A DNA stretch of 64,000 nucleotides, taken from contig CAVVLN010000002.1 of the NCBI GenBank assembly GCA_963749145.1, positions 620,001 to 684,000 on the forward strand, read 5' to 3'. The notes below the pieces were generated by a model. The model had not been told where the DNA came from, searched no databases, and was given only the letters and a program-made list of their open reading frames with translations. The DNA comes from JASHPR01 sp963749145. Lineage in GTDB: Bacteria; Actinomycetota; Actinomycetes; Streptosporangiales; Streptosporangiaceae. Of this stretch, positions 1-6,788 are shown one piece after another; positions within the stretch are counted from its first letter, which is position 1, and each line of letters begins with the position of its first letter. The position numbers and the translations under genes are program-made.

Positions 1-386
1 AGCTGTGGGCCGGACCGGCCGAGCTGGTCATCGCCAAGACGCTGGACGGCGACATCGGCGTGCTGACCGGTCACACGCCCGTGCTCGGCGTCCTGGCCGA
101 GGGCAGCGTGGTGCGGATCAGGCCCGAGGGCGCCGCGGCCGGTGACGACGGCGAGGTGATCGCGGCGGTGAACGGCGGCTTCTTCTCGGTGGCCGCCGAC
201 CGGGTATCGATCCTGGCCCGGCAGGCTCAGCTGGGCGAGGACGTCGACACCACGGCCACCAAGGCCGCGCTCGACGACGCGCTGCAGGCCGTGGAGGCCC
301 TGACCGGCGGGGCCGAGGAGCCGGAAGACGTCCGGTACTACCGGGCGCTGCTGCGAGCGGCCGGCGACCCGGCCGGCCGGGCCTGA
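1..386 (+). CDS. atpC: F0F1 ATP synthase epsilon subunit (5' partial)
   Basis: The reading frame is open from base 3, so the gene begins upstream of the window. The visible part carries the epsilon beta-sandwich signature (ELVIAKTLDGDIGVLTGHTP, then VLGVLAEG) and a short helical C-terminus. Epsilon belongs to the central stalk of F1 and couples or inhibits ATP hydrolysis at the cytoplasmic face of the membrane. A GTG at 60 is an internal codon, not the start, because the conserved sequence continues upstream of it. The gene is the last of the atp operon, and a DUF2550 gene follows after 27 bases, as is usual in actinobacteria. Confidence 0.95.
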   Translation, partial: LWAGPAELVIAKTLDGDIGVLTGHTPVLGVLAEGSVVRIRPEGAAAGDDGEVIAAVNGGFFSVAADRVSILARQAQLGEDVDTTATKAALDDALQAVEALTGGAEEPEDVRYYRALLRAAGDPAGRA

Positions 387-413
387 CGAAGGCCAGCGCG
401 GAGAGGGCCGGGG

Positions 414-863
414 TTGGCCGGGGGGAGGCTCGCGCTCGACGCGGGCTGGCTCCTCGTGGTCGTCCTGGTCATCGCGCTCGGCTGCGCCACGGGCATCGCG
501 GGCCGCCGGACCCTGATCGAGCGCAGCGGCGGCACCGTCGAGTGCGGCCTGCGGCGGGCGGGGGACCGGCGCTGGCGGCTCGGCCTGGCCGCCTACCAGC
601 CCGCCGAGCTGCGCTGGTATCCGGTGTTCGGGCTCCGGCTGCGCCCCGGCGCGGTCTTCGCCCGCCGCGCGCTGAGCGTGGTGTCCCGCCGCCCCGCCGA
701 CCCGGTGGAGACGAGCAGCGTCGGCGCGGGCATGGTGGTGGTGGAGTGCGACACCGGCCCGGCCGCGGAGCGCATCGAGCTCGCGCTCAGCGAGGGCGCG
801 CTGACCGGGTTCCTGGCCTGGCTGGAGGCGGCGCCGCCCGGCCCGGGCTCCGACCTCCGCTGA
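414..863 (+). CDS. DUF2550 family membrane-anchored protein
   Basis: A 149-residue protein with one hydrophobic segment near the N-terminus (about residues 12-28, LLVVVLVIALGCATGIAG), followed by a basic cytoplasmic-type domain containing the RWRLGLAAYQPAELRWYPVFG core typical of DUF2550. The start is a TTG at 414 preceded by a GGAGAGG ribosome-binding site. Its position directly behind atpC is conserved (Rv1312 in M. tuberculosis). No biochemical role is known for the family. It probably sits in the membrane with the domain facing the cytoplasm and is co-transcribed with the ATP synthase genes. Confidence 0.85.
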   Translation: MAGGRLALDAGWLLVVVLVIALGCATGIAGRRTLIERSGGTVECGLRRAGDRRWRLGLAAYQPAELRWYPVFGLRLRPGAVFARRALSVVSRRPADPVETSSVGAGMVVVECDTGPAAERIELALSEGALTGFLAWLEAAPPGPGSDLR

Positions 864-884
864 GCCGCCAGACGGTCAGCGTCT

Positions 885-948
885 CCGCCCGCTCAGCGTT
901 CCGCCCGCTCAGCGTTCCGCCCGCTCAGCGTTCCGCCTGCTCAGCGTT
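885..948. repeat. 16-bp tandem repeat, four copies
   Basis: Four head-to-tail copies of ccgcccgctcagcgtt (the last has one change, cct for ccc) lie between the convergent DUF2550 and adenosyltransferase genes. The last copy contains the stop codon of the minus-strand gene (tca at 941-943). Sixteen bases is not a multiple of three, so the array is not a coding repeat. Confidence 0.9.
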
Positions 949-1537
949 CCCCGCCCGGCTTCCACAGCACGTCGCCGTCGGGCTGGTTGGCCCGCCGGGC
1001 GAGGATGAACAGCAGGTCGGACAGCCGGTTCAGGTACCGGGCGGGCAGCGGGCTGACGGTCGCCCCGTGCGCCGCCATGGCCGCCCACGCGCTGCGCTCC
1101 GCCCGCCGGACCACGGCCCGGGCCGTGTGCAGCAGCACGGAGCCAGGGCTGCCGCCGGGCAGCACGAAGCTCCGCAGCACCGGCAGGTCCGCGTTGAACC
1201 GGTCGCACTCGTGCTCGAGCCGGGTGACGTAGTCCTCGTCGATCCGCAGCGGCTGGTGGGGCGGGTCCTGCGCCACCGGACGGCACAGGTCGGCGCCCAC
1301 GTCGAAGAGCTCGTTCTGCAGCCGGATCAGCAGGCTGGTGACGTCGGCCGGCAGTCCGCCCAGGACGACGGCGGTGCCGAGCGCGCAGTTCGCCTCGTCG
1401 ACGTCGGCGTAGGCCGCGAGGCGGGGGTCGGTCTTGGCCGCGCGGCTGCCGTCGCCGAGGGCCGTGGTGCCGTCGTCCCCGGTCCTGGTGTAGATGCGGG
1501 AGAGCACGACCGGGGTTTCCCGGTGGTCACGTGACAT
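941..1537 (-). CDS. Cob(I)alamin adenosyltransferase, PduO type
   Basis: Transfers the 5'-deoxyadenosyl group of ATP to cob(I)alamin to make adenosylcobalamin, the cofactor of acyl-CoA mutases. The N-terminus shows the PduO signature RIYTRTGDDGTTALGDG with downstream K-T-D and YADVDEANCALG. The C-terminal half has the R-R-A-E-R segment and LNRLSDLLFILAR, which are typical of the five-helix fold. ATG at 1537 (MSRDHRE) is preferred; a GTG nine bases upstream is also in frame. Its place next to atpC-DUF2550 matches Rv1314c. Users of its product (MeaB, an acyl-CoA mutase, the epimerase pathway) are found further along the window. Confidence 0.92.
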   Translation of the reverse strand: MSRDHRETPVVLSRIYTRTGDDGTTALGDGSRAAKTDPRLAAYADVDEANCALGTAVVLGGLPADVTSLLIRLQNELFDVGADLCRPVAQDPPHQPLRIDEDYVTRLEHECDRFNADLPVLRSFVLPGGSPGSVLLHTARAVVRRAERSAWAAMAAHGATVSPLPARYLNRLSDLLFILARRANQPDGDVLWKPGGER

Positions 1538-1689
1538 GGAGTCCACCGTATCGGCCGGGCCGGCCCGGGCCGGACCGGCGCACGGGCTCGGTCACATGCC
1601 CGAATCTCGGCTAACTTAGCGCCGAAACGACTGCACTGTAGGCGGTTCAGCAATCCGGCCAGGAACATCGCGATTCCGGTTTTAGGGCG

Positions 1690-1977
1690 CTGACCTTGGG
1701 GTATTCACATAGACACCACGATGTGGCATCGTAGGTGTACGAAGGGTGATCGCTAGAGGGACCGGCTGACAACGCTGAAGATGTGGTTTCGGTCACCTAA
1801 AGCTGATGACCCTGGCCAGGCCTAAACGGGGGAACTAGAGGCCTGGGACGGGCCGTAAGGCCCGGGGCCAGCTCGTATCAGTGCCCGGCGGATCTCGGGG
1901 GCCCGCCGGCACCGAGCCGGCCGCAACTGTGGGGGGAGCGCGCCCTCGGCCCGGACGGGCCGAGGGCGCGCTTGTTT
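1690..1977 (+). ncRNA. Candidate structured RNA or leader ending in an intrinsic terminator
   Basis: The stretch 1547-2065 (519 bases) has no credible gene. Within it 1690-1977 looks like a transcribed structured RNA. It is less G+C-rich at 1690-1745, contains the stretch CCTAAAGCTGATGACC and then CGGGGGAACT (1826-1835), and has a 6-bp GC stem closed by a GTAA (GNRA-type) tetraloop at 1849-1864. A second stem lies at about 1905-1922, followed by a very strong terminator. It could be a free small RNA or an attenuator leader of the GMC oxidoreductase 89 bases further on. No Rfam family was recognised with certainty. The 5' end is a guess. Confidence 0.4.
1938..1977 (+). terminator. Strong intrinsic terminator
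   Basis: A perfect 15-bp inverted repeat (arms 1938-1952 and 1957-1971, loop GGAC) is followed at once by TTGTTT. It lies about 90 bases upstream of the GMC oxidoreductase start and about 400 bases from the divergent adenosyltransferase. It therefore ends a transcript that starts inside this non-coding region. Confidence 0.85.
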
Positions 1978-2065
1978 GCCGCCGGGGCGCGGATAGCCCG
2001 CGCCGGGCGCGCCCGGCATCGGTAGGGTATTCGTCGTATGTCCGAACTGTGCCCGGAGGCTGGCC

Positions 2066-3712
2066 GTGTATGACTATGTCATCGTCGGCGCCGGCAGCGC
2101 CGGCTGCGTCCTGGCCGCGCGGCTCAGCGAGAACCCGGCGACGCGGGTGCTGCTGCTCGAGGCCGGGCCGCCCGACGACGCCGACGCGATCCACGTCCCC
2201 GCGGCCCTGAGCCTGCTCTTCCAGACGACCTACGACTGGAACGACCGGACCACCCCGCAGGAGCGGGCGGCGGGCCGGTCCATCTACTGGCCGCGCGGCC
2301 GGACGCTCGGCGGGTCGTCGTCGATCGGCTCGATGATCTACATCCGCGGCAGCCGTTATGACTACAACACCTGGCGCGACGAGTACGGCTGCGAGGGCTG
2401 GGGGTACACCGACCTGCTGCCGTACTTCCTGCGCGCCGAGGGCAACTCCCGCGGCGCCTCGGCCTACCACGCGGCCGACGGCCCGCTCAGCGTGCAGGAC
2501 CTGCGGCACAAGTCGGCGCTGACCACCGCGTTCGTGGACGCGGCCCGCGGCGCGGGGGTCCCGGCCAACGATGACTTCAACGGCCCGCGGCAGGACGGCG
2601 CCGGCTTCTACCAGGTGACGCAGAAGCGCGGCCGCCGCTGGTCGGCCGCTGACGCGTACCTGCATCCGGCCGCGGCCCGGCCCAACCTGACCGTGCAGAC
2701 CGACGCGCTGGTGACCGGCATCGCGCTGGCCGGCGGCCGGGCGGCCGGCGTGAACTACCTGCGGCGCGGGGTGGCCGAGACGGCGCAGGCCGAGGCCGAG
2801 GTCATCCTGGCCGCCGGCGCGGTCGGCAGCCCGCACCTGCTCATGCTGTCCGGCATCGGCCCCGCCGACCACCTGCGCGAGCACGGCATCGCGGCGATCA
2901 CGGACAGCCCGGGGGTGGGGGCGAACCTGTCCGACCCCCCGGCGGTCACCGCGCTGTGGCACACGCCCAGGGCCCGCGGGCTGTGGGAGCAGGCCTGCCC
3001 GAGGCACCTGGCCCGCTGGCAGCTCCGGCACACCGGGCCGATGACCACGAACATCGCGGAATCGGGCGGGTTCGGCCGGTCTGACGAGGCGCTGCCCGCC
3101 CCGGACCTGCAGTGGTACGCGCTGCCCGGCCCGTACTCCGATGGCGGCCTTACCGATCCCGCCATCCGGGCGCTGTCGCTGCGGGTGGCGCTGATCGCGC
3201 CGGGCAGCCGGGGCCGGGTGCGGCTGCGCAGCGCCGACCCGCGGCACAAGCCGCTGATCGACCCGGCCTACCTGTCCGCGGGGACCGACATCGAGCCGCT
3301 GGTCACCGGGCTCGAGATGGCCCGGGAGTTCGCGTCCGTGCGCCCGCTGGCCAAGCTGTGCGCGTCGGAGCAGGCGCCCGGCGGCGAGGTCCGCACCGAC
3401 GCCGAGATCAGGGACTTCATCCGGCGCAGCCTCACGACCGCCGGCTACCCGGCCGGCAGCTGCGCGATGGGCGGTGACTCCAGGCTGGCCGCGAGCAGGC
3501 TCACCAGCGTGGTCGACCCGCAGTTGCGGGTCCGCGGGATCGACGGCCTGCGCGTGGTGGACGCCTCGGTGATGCCCACGGCGCCCCGGGGCGGCACCGA
3601 TGCCCCGGTGATCGCGATCGCCGAGCGGGCGGCCGACCTGATCTGCGGCCGGGCCCCGCTGGCGGCCGCGGAGCCCGCCGACGCCGAGCTCTCCGCGTCA
3701 TCCATCTCCTAG
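2066..3712 (+). CDS. GMC family FAD-dependent oxidoreductase with atypical active site
   Basis: A 548-residue glucose-methanol-choline family flavoprotein. GAGSAG (about residues 8-13) is the FAD Rossmann loop, GGSSSIGSMIYIRG the first family signature and AAGAVGSPHLLMLSGIGP the second. The GTG start at 2066 has CGGAGGC before it. The C-terminal catalytic motifs are changed. Where choline dehydrogenases have YHPVGTCRMG this protein has GYPAGSCAMG, losing the catalytic His. The usual G-N-T-N-A-P is G-G-T-D-A-P, losing the Asn/His partner. The fold is clear but normal alcohol oxidation is doubtful. A strong terminator and possible structured RNA precede it. Substrate unknown. Confidence 0.85.
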   Translation: MYDYVIVGAGSAGCVLAARLSENPATRVLLLEAGPPDDADAIHVPAALSLLFQTTYDWNDRTTPQERAAGRSIYWPRGRTLGGSSSIGSMIYIRGSRYDYNTWRDEYGCEGWGYTDLLPYFLRAEGNSRGASAYHAADGPLSVQDLRHKSALTTAFVDAARGAGVPANDDFNGPRQDGAGFYQVTQKRGRRWSAADAYLHPAAARPNLTVQTDALVTGIALAGGRAAGVNYLRRGVAETAQAEAEVILAAGAVGSPHLLMLSGIGPADHLREHGIAAITDSPGVGANLSDPPAVTALWHTPRARGLWEQACPRHLARWQLRHTGPMTTNIAESGGFGRSDEALPAPDLQWYALPGPYSDGGLTDPAIRALSLRVALIAPGSRGRVRLRSADPRHKPLIDPAYLSAGTDIEPLVTGLEMAREFASVRPLAKLCASEQAPGGEVRTDAEIRDFIRRSLTTAGYPAGSCAMGGDSRLAASRLTSVVDPQLRVRGIDGLRVVDASVMPTAPRGGTDAPVIAIAERAADLICGRAPLAAAEPADAELSASSIS

Positions 3713-3846
3713 CGCGGGCCTTCCCGGCCGGGATATTCACCCGGATCGCCCAGCGCCTGCTCGCCCTGGCCGCGGGCCTGATTGGCGCCGGTTAGGACGA
3801 TGGAGGAGTAGTGCCTTCCGTGGCGCAGGGAGAACGCGAACCGGTG

Positions 3847-3867
3847 CTACTATGTGATACATGGTAG
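3847..3867. promoter_or_regulatory. Palindromic operator overlapping the padR start codon
   Basis: The bases form CTAC-N-ATGT-N3-ACAT-N-GTAG, a perfect interrupted palindrome that overlaps the ATG of the PadR gene at 3861. ATGT-N-ACAT dyads are known PadR-family operators. TACTAT at 3848-3853 could be the -10 box, which would put the transcript start at the ATG itself (leaderless), and no ribosome-binding site is visible. Predicted role: autorepression. Confidence 0.6.
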
Positions 3868-4214
3868 CTGGTGAAGCCGGGAACCTGGTAGCGCAGATGC
3901 GCCGGGGCGTCCTGCCCTACTGCGTGCTCGCCATGCTGCGGGAAAAGGAGTGGTACGGGTTCGAGCTGGTGCGCGCGATGGCCAGCATCGACGGCATGGT
4001 GACCGGCGAGGGGACGGTCTACCCGCTGCTCGCCCGGCTGCGCCGGCAGGGCCTGGTGGAGACCAGCTGGCAGGAGTCAGCGACCGGGCCGCCCCGCCGG
4101 TACTACCGGCTCGCCCCGGCCGGGCGGGAGGCTCTCGCCGATTTCGCCGGCTCCTGGCGGCAGCTGCGCGACAGCGTCGATGAGCTGCTGGCCAGCCCTC
4201 TCGAAGACCCCTGA
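3861..4214 (+). CDS. PadR family transcriptional regulator
   Basis: A 117-residue PadR winged-helix protein. RRGVLPYCVLAMLREKEWYGFELVRAM is the classic N-terminal helix pair, and GEGTVYPLLARLRRQGLVE is the recognition helix and wing. PPRRYYRLAPAGREAL and a short C-terminal dimerisation helix follow. It represses genes by binding ATGT/ACAT dyads, one of which overlaps its own start. The next gene, 63 bases downstream, encodes a HAAS-domain membrane protein. PadR-HAAS pairs are a standard arrangement in which the membrane protein is the regulated partner. Confidence 0.9.
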   Translation: MVAGEAGNLVAQMRRGVLPYCVLAMLREKEWYGFELVRAMASIDGMVTGEGTVYPLLARLRRQGLVETSWQESATGPPRRYYRLAPAGREALADFAGSWRQLRDSVDELLASPLEDP

Positions 4215-4277
4215 CCCAGCCCCGCACCGCCTGACGAGGCACCAGGTGAGCTGTCATAAGCCAGAACAGGAGATCCG

Positions 4278-5027
4278 ATGGTGATTGATCACGACGACGA
4301 TCAGCTCGTTGCCGACTACCTGCGACGGCTGACGACGGCCGCCAGCGCGCTGCCCGCCGACCGCCAGGCCGAGCTGATCGAAGAGATCACGGCCCACATC
4401 ACTGAGGCGCGGGCCGCCGGGCCGGCTAACCTCGACGGTCGGCCGAGCGTGCCCGACATCCTGGAACGGCTCGGCGACCCCGCCCGCATCGTCCAGGCTG
4501 CGGCCGAACCCTTTCCCGGCGGGCCGCCCGAGTCCAGGCGGCCGCCCGTCCCAGCTTCGGTGCGGAACGCTGTCCGGCTCATGTACCTGGGGGCGGCGGT
4601 GAGCCTGACCAAGGTGATCGTGGACCTGGCGACGTATCGCACCACCAGGAGCGCCATGCTAATCGCCCTGAAGATCGCCATCAGGAAGTCCGGTGGTGTG
4701 CTGCCGACGGCGAGCCAGTTCAATTCCGGGTTCGCCGCGACGCTGGCCCTGGTGTCCGTACTGGGCGTGATCGGGGTCGGCCTGTGGATCTTCGTGGCCC
4801 GCGGGAGCACGAACGGCAAGGACTGGGCGCGGGCCACCGCATCGGTGCTGTTCGGCCTCTACACTCTGGCATTGCTCATCGGGCCGCCGGATATGGGCAT
4901 CCGCGGGCCCGAGTCCACCGTAACCAGGATCTTCGCGGGCATCGTCTGGCTGATCGGGCTGACTGCGGTCATGTTCCTCTGGCGGAAGGATTCCAGTGCC
5001 TTCTTCAAGGCCCGGCACTCCCCTTGA
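4278..5027 (+). CDS. HAAS signalling-domain membrane protein
   Basis: A 249-residue protein. Residues 1-75 form the HAAS domain (YLRRLTTAASALPADRQAEL, EEITAHI, then VPDILERLGDPARIVQAA). About four hydrophobic segments follow (near residues 97-115, 150-175, 185-205 and 220-240). The HAAS domain is found in membrane proteins and permease-like proteins encoded next to PadR regulators. Start ATG 4278 has AACAGGAG upstream. It probably senses or responds to envelope or drug stress, but no substrate can be assigned. Confidence 0.75.
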   Translation: MVIDHDDDQLVADYLRRLTTAASALPADRQAELIEEITAHITEARAAGPANLDGRPSVPDILERLGDPARIVQAAAEPFPGGPPESRRPPVPASVRNAVRLMYLGAAVSLTKVIVDLATYRTTRSAMLIALKIAIRKSGGVLPTASQFNSGFAATLALVSVLGVIGVGLWIFVARGSTNGKDWARATASVLFGLYTLALLIGPPDMGIRGPESTVTRIFAGIVWLIGLTAVMFLWRKDSSAFFKARHSP

Positions 5028-5149
5028 CGGGGTCGGCGTCTCGGCTCACGGGGGATCGATTCAACCGGATGGGGGAAGCCCGAATGCGTAAGTCCTTGTT
5101 CCCTTGCTGGCCAGTAAGGCGGGATGATGGCAGCTAACGCGAGGGCGCC

Positions 5150-6400
5150 TCAGACCCGGACCGGGGCTCCGGTCCGCCGGCTGCGCTCGGCCGCGAATGC
5201 CATCAGGTGGCTGTCCAGCGACTCGCGCGGCCCGGTGCAGATCAGCGAGCGGTCGCCGGAGGCGACGGCATCGACGAACGAGCCGATCACGCCGAAGTCA
5301 CCTCCGCCGTGGCCGCCGCCGGCCTCCGGGCCCGGCGCGGCCACCTCGACCGGCTCGGCGCGCCCGGTGACGAAGTCGGTCACCGTGAGCTGGTGGCCGT
5401 CGCCTTCCAGGAACGCGCGGGTCCCCATGATCCGGGTGCGGCGCCGGCCGTAGGGCGTGAACGCGCTCATCGTCAGCGTCGCGGTCACGCCCCCGTCGAA
5501 CTCGATCGTGACCACCTGGTAGTCGGCCACGTCGTTGTCGCAGGCGTAGACGCAGCGGCCGTACGGGCCCTCGCGCAGGGCCTGCCGCACGCCGCGCTCG
5601 GTCAGGTCGGCGGTGACCACCGACAGCGGCCAGCGCCGGCGCTTCGGGTCGTCCAGGAAGCCCAGGTACAGCCGCGTGGCCGAGTACGGGCAGGCCGGCT
5701 CGACGGCGCAGTCCAGGCAGCGGTCGGCCGCGCCGGGCGGCCGGTTGGCCGCGGTGAAGTGGTGCAGCCCGCCGTGGCTGGACACCGACACGGCCGGGCG
5801 CCCGACCACGTAGCGCAGCCAGTCCAGGTCATGGCAGCACTTGGTGAGCACGGTGGGCCCGGACTCGTCCTCCCGGCGCCAGTTGCCGCGCACGTACGCG
5901 TGGGCGAAGTGCCACCAGCCGACCGGCTCCAGGTGCTCCACCCCGACGACCTGGCCCAGCCGGCCACCGCGCACGACCCGGTGCACCGCCTCGGTGTACG
6001 CCGTGTACCGCATCACGTGGCAGACGGCCAGGATCACCCCGGCCCGCTCCACCGCGTCGACCACCTCGACGCATTCCGCCCAGGTCGGCGCGATCGGCTT
6101 CTCCAGCAGCACGTGGTAGCCGAGGGCGGCCAGGGCGGTCGCGGGCCCGGCGTGCTCGTGGTCGGGGGTGGTGACGACCACTGCGTCGGCCAGCCGCGGC
6201 CGCCGGGCCAGTTCGCGCCAGTCCCGCAGCCGCTGCCCGGCCGGGACCGCGAACTGGCCGGCCAGCGCGTCCCGCCGGTCGGCGCGGGGCTCGGCGACCG
6301 CCACCACCCGGGCCCGGTCCGGGTGCTGGCGCGCGTACGCGGAGAACGTGCTGCCCCGCGCGCCGGCGCCGAGCACGGCCATCGTTACCGGTCCCGCCAT
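5150..6400 (-). CDS. Gfo/Idh/MocA family oxidoreductase
   Basis: A 416-residue NAD(P)-dependent sugar-type dehydrogenase. The N-terminal Rossmann domain begins MAVLGAGARGSTFSAYAR. The conserved EKPIAPTWAEC motif follows, with the catalytic Lys in EKP, then the C-terminal alpha/beta domain. A Cys-rich insert (CLDCAVEPACPYSATRLY) suggests a bound metal, as in one subgroup of the family. It may oxidise or epimerise a sugar or inositol derivative, but the substrate is not predictable. It lies at the end of a minus-strand run with the ASCH and ALDH genes, separated from the ASCH gene by 90 bases. Confidence 0.85.
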   Translation of the reverse strand: MAGPVTMAVLGAGARGSTFSAYARQHPDRARVVAVAEPRADRRDALAGQFAVPAGQRLRDWRELARRPRLADAVVVTTPDHEHAGPATALAALGYHVLLEKPIAPTWAECVEVVDAVERAGVILAVCHVMRYTAYTEAVHRVVRGGRLGQVVGVEHLEPVGWWHFAHAYVRGNWRREDESGPTVLTKCCHDLDWLRYVVGRPAVSVSSHGGLHHFTAANRPPGAADRCLDCAVEPACPYSATRLYLGFLDDPKRRRWPLSVVTADLTERGVRQALREGPYGRCVYACDNDVADYQVVTIEFDGGVTATLTMSAFTPYGRRRTRIMGTRAFLEGDGHQLTVTDFVTGRAEPVEVAAPGPEAGGGHGGGDFGVIGSFVDAVASGDRSLICTGPRESLDSHLMAFAAERSRRTGAPVRV

Positions 6401-6490
6401 CGCCGTCGCTCCCGCCTGCCTCGAGGGCCCGATTCCGCCCCCATCCTCGCCGGCGGTCAGCCGTGCTCGGAACGCTCCGGGCGATCCCGG

Positions 6491-6784
6491 TCAATCCGGG
6501 GCGACCAGGTGGAACTCCACCCGGTACAGCAGCGTGTCGTCGCCGATCGGCCCGGCGTGGGCCGCGCGGCGGCGCAGCGACTCCCGGTCCGGCTCGCCGG
6601 AGCGGCGCACGTCAGCCGGGGTGATGGCGGCGAACGGCACCACCTCGATCGAGTCGACCTCGATGTGCGCCGGGCCGACCGGGTACCGGCCGCCCGCCCG
6701 GACCTTGGGCCGGCTCCAGAGCCGGAACGAGACCGTGATGTCGCCGGCGATCACGCGCGGGCGCAGGTCCTTGCTGAACTCCAC
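6491..6784 (-). CDS. ASCH-domain-like small protein
   Basis: A 97-residue protein with an N-terminal FSKDLRPRVIAGDITVSFRL, the usual start of ASCH (PUA-like) domains, followed by GGRYPVG and IEVDSIEVVPFAAIT. ASCH proteins are thought to bind RNA or nucleotides. It begins four bases after the oxidoreductase gene upstream on the same strand, so it is probably the last cistron of the ALDH-oxidoreductase-ASCH operon. Function in this context is unknown. Confidence 0.65.
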   Translation of the reverse strand: MEFSKDLRPRVIAGDITVSFRLWSRPKVRAGGRYPVGPAHIEVDSIEVVPFAAITPADVRRSGEPDRESLRRRAAHAGPIGDDTLLYRVEFHLVAPD

Positions 6785-6788
6785 GGGC

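Noticed and set aside
1690..1977. c-di-AMP (ydaO) riboswitch
   Set aside because: CCTAA...CTGA and CGGGGGAAC resemble the 5' half, but the later GGGGTGAAT and GTCAGCTAACC-type elements are missing.
1547..2065. Cobalamin riboswitch for the adenosyltransferase
   Set aside because: No B12 box (GCCACTG) is visible on either strand, and the hairpins face the other direction.
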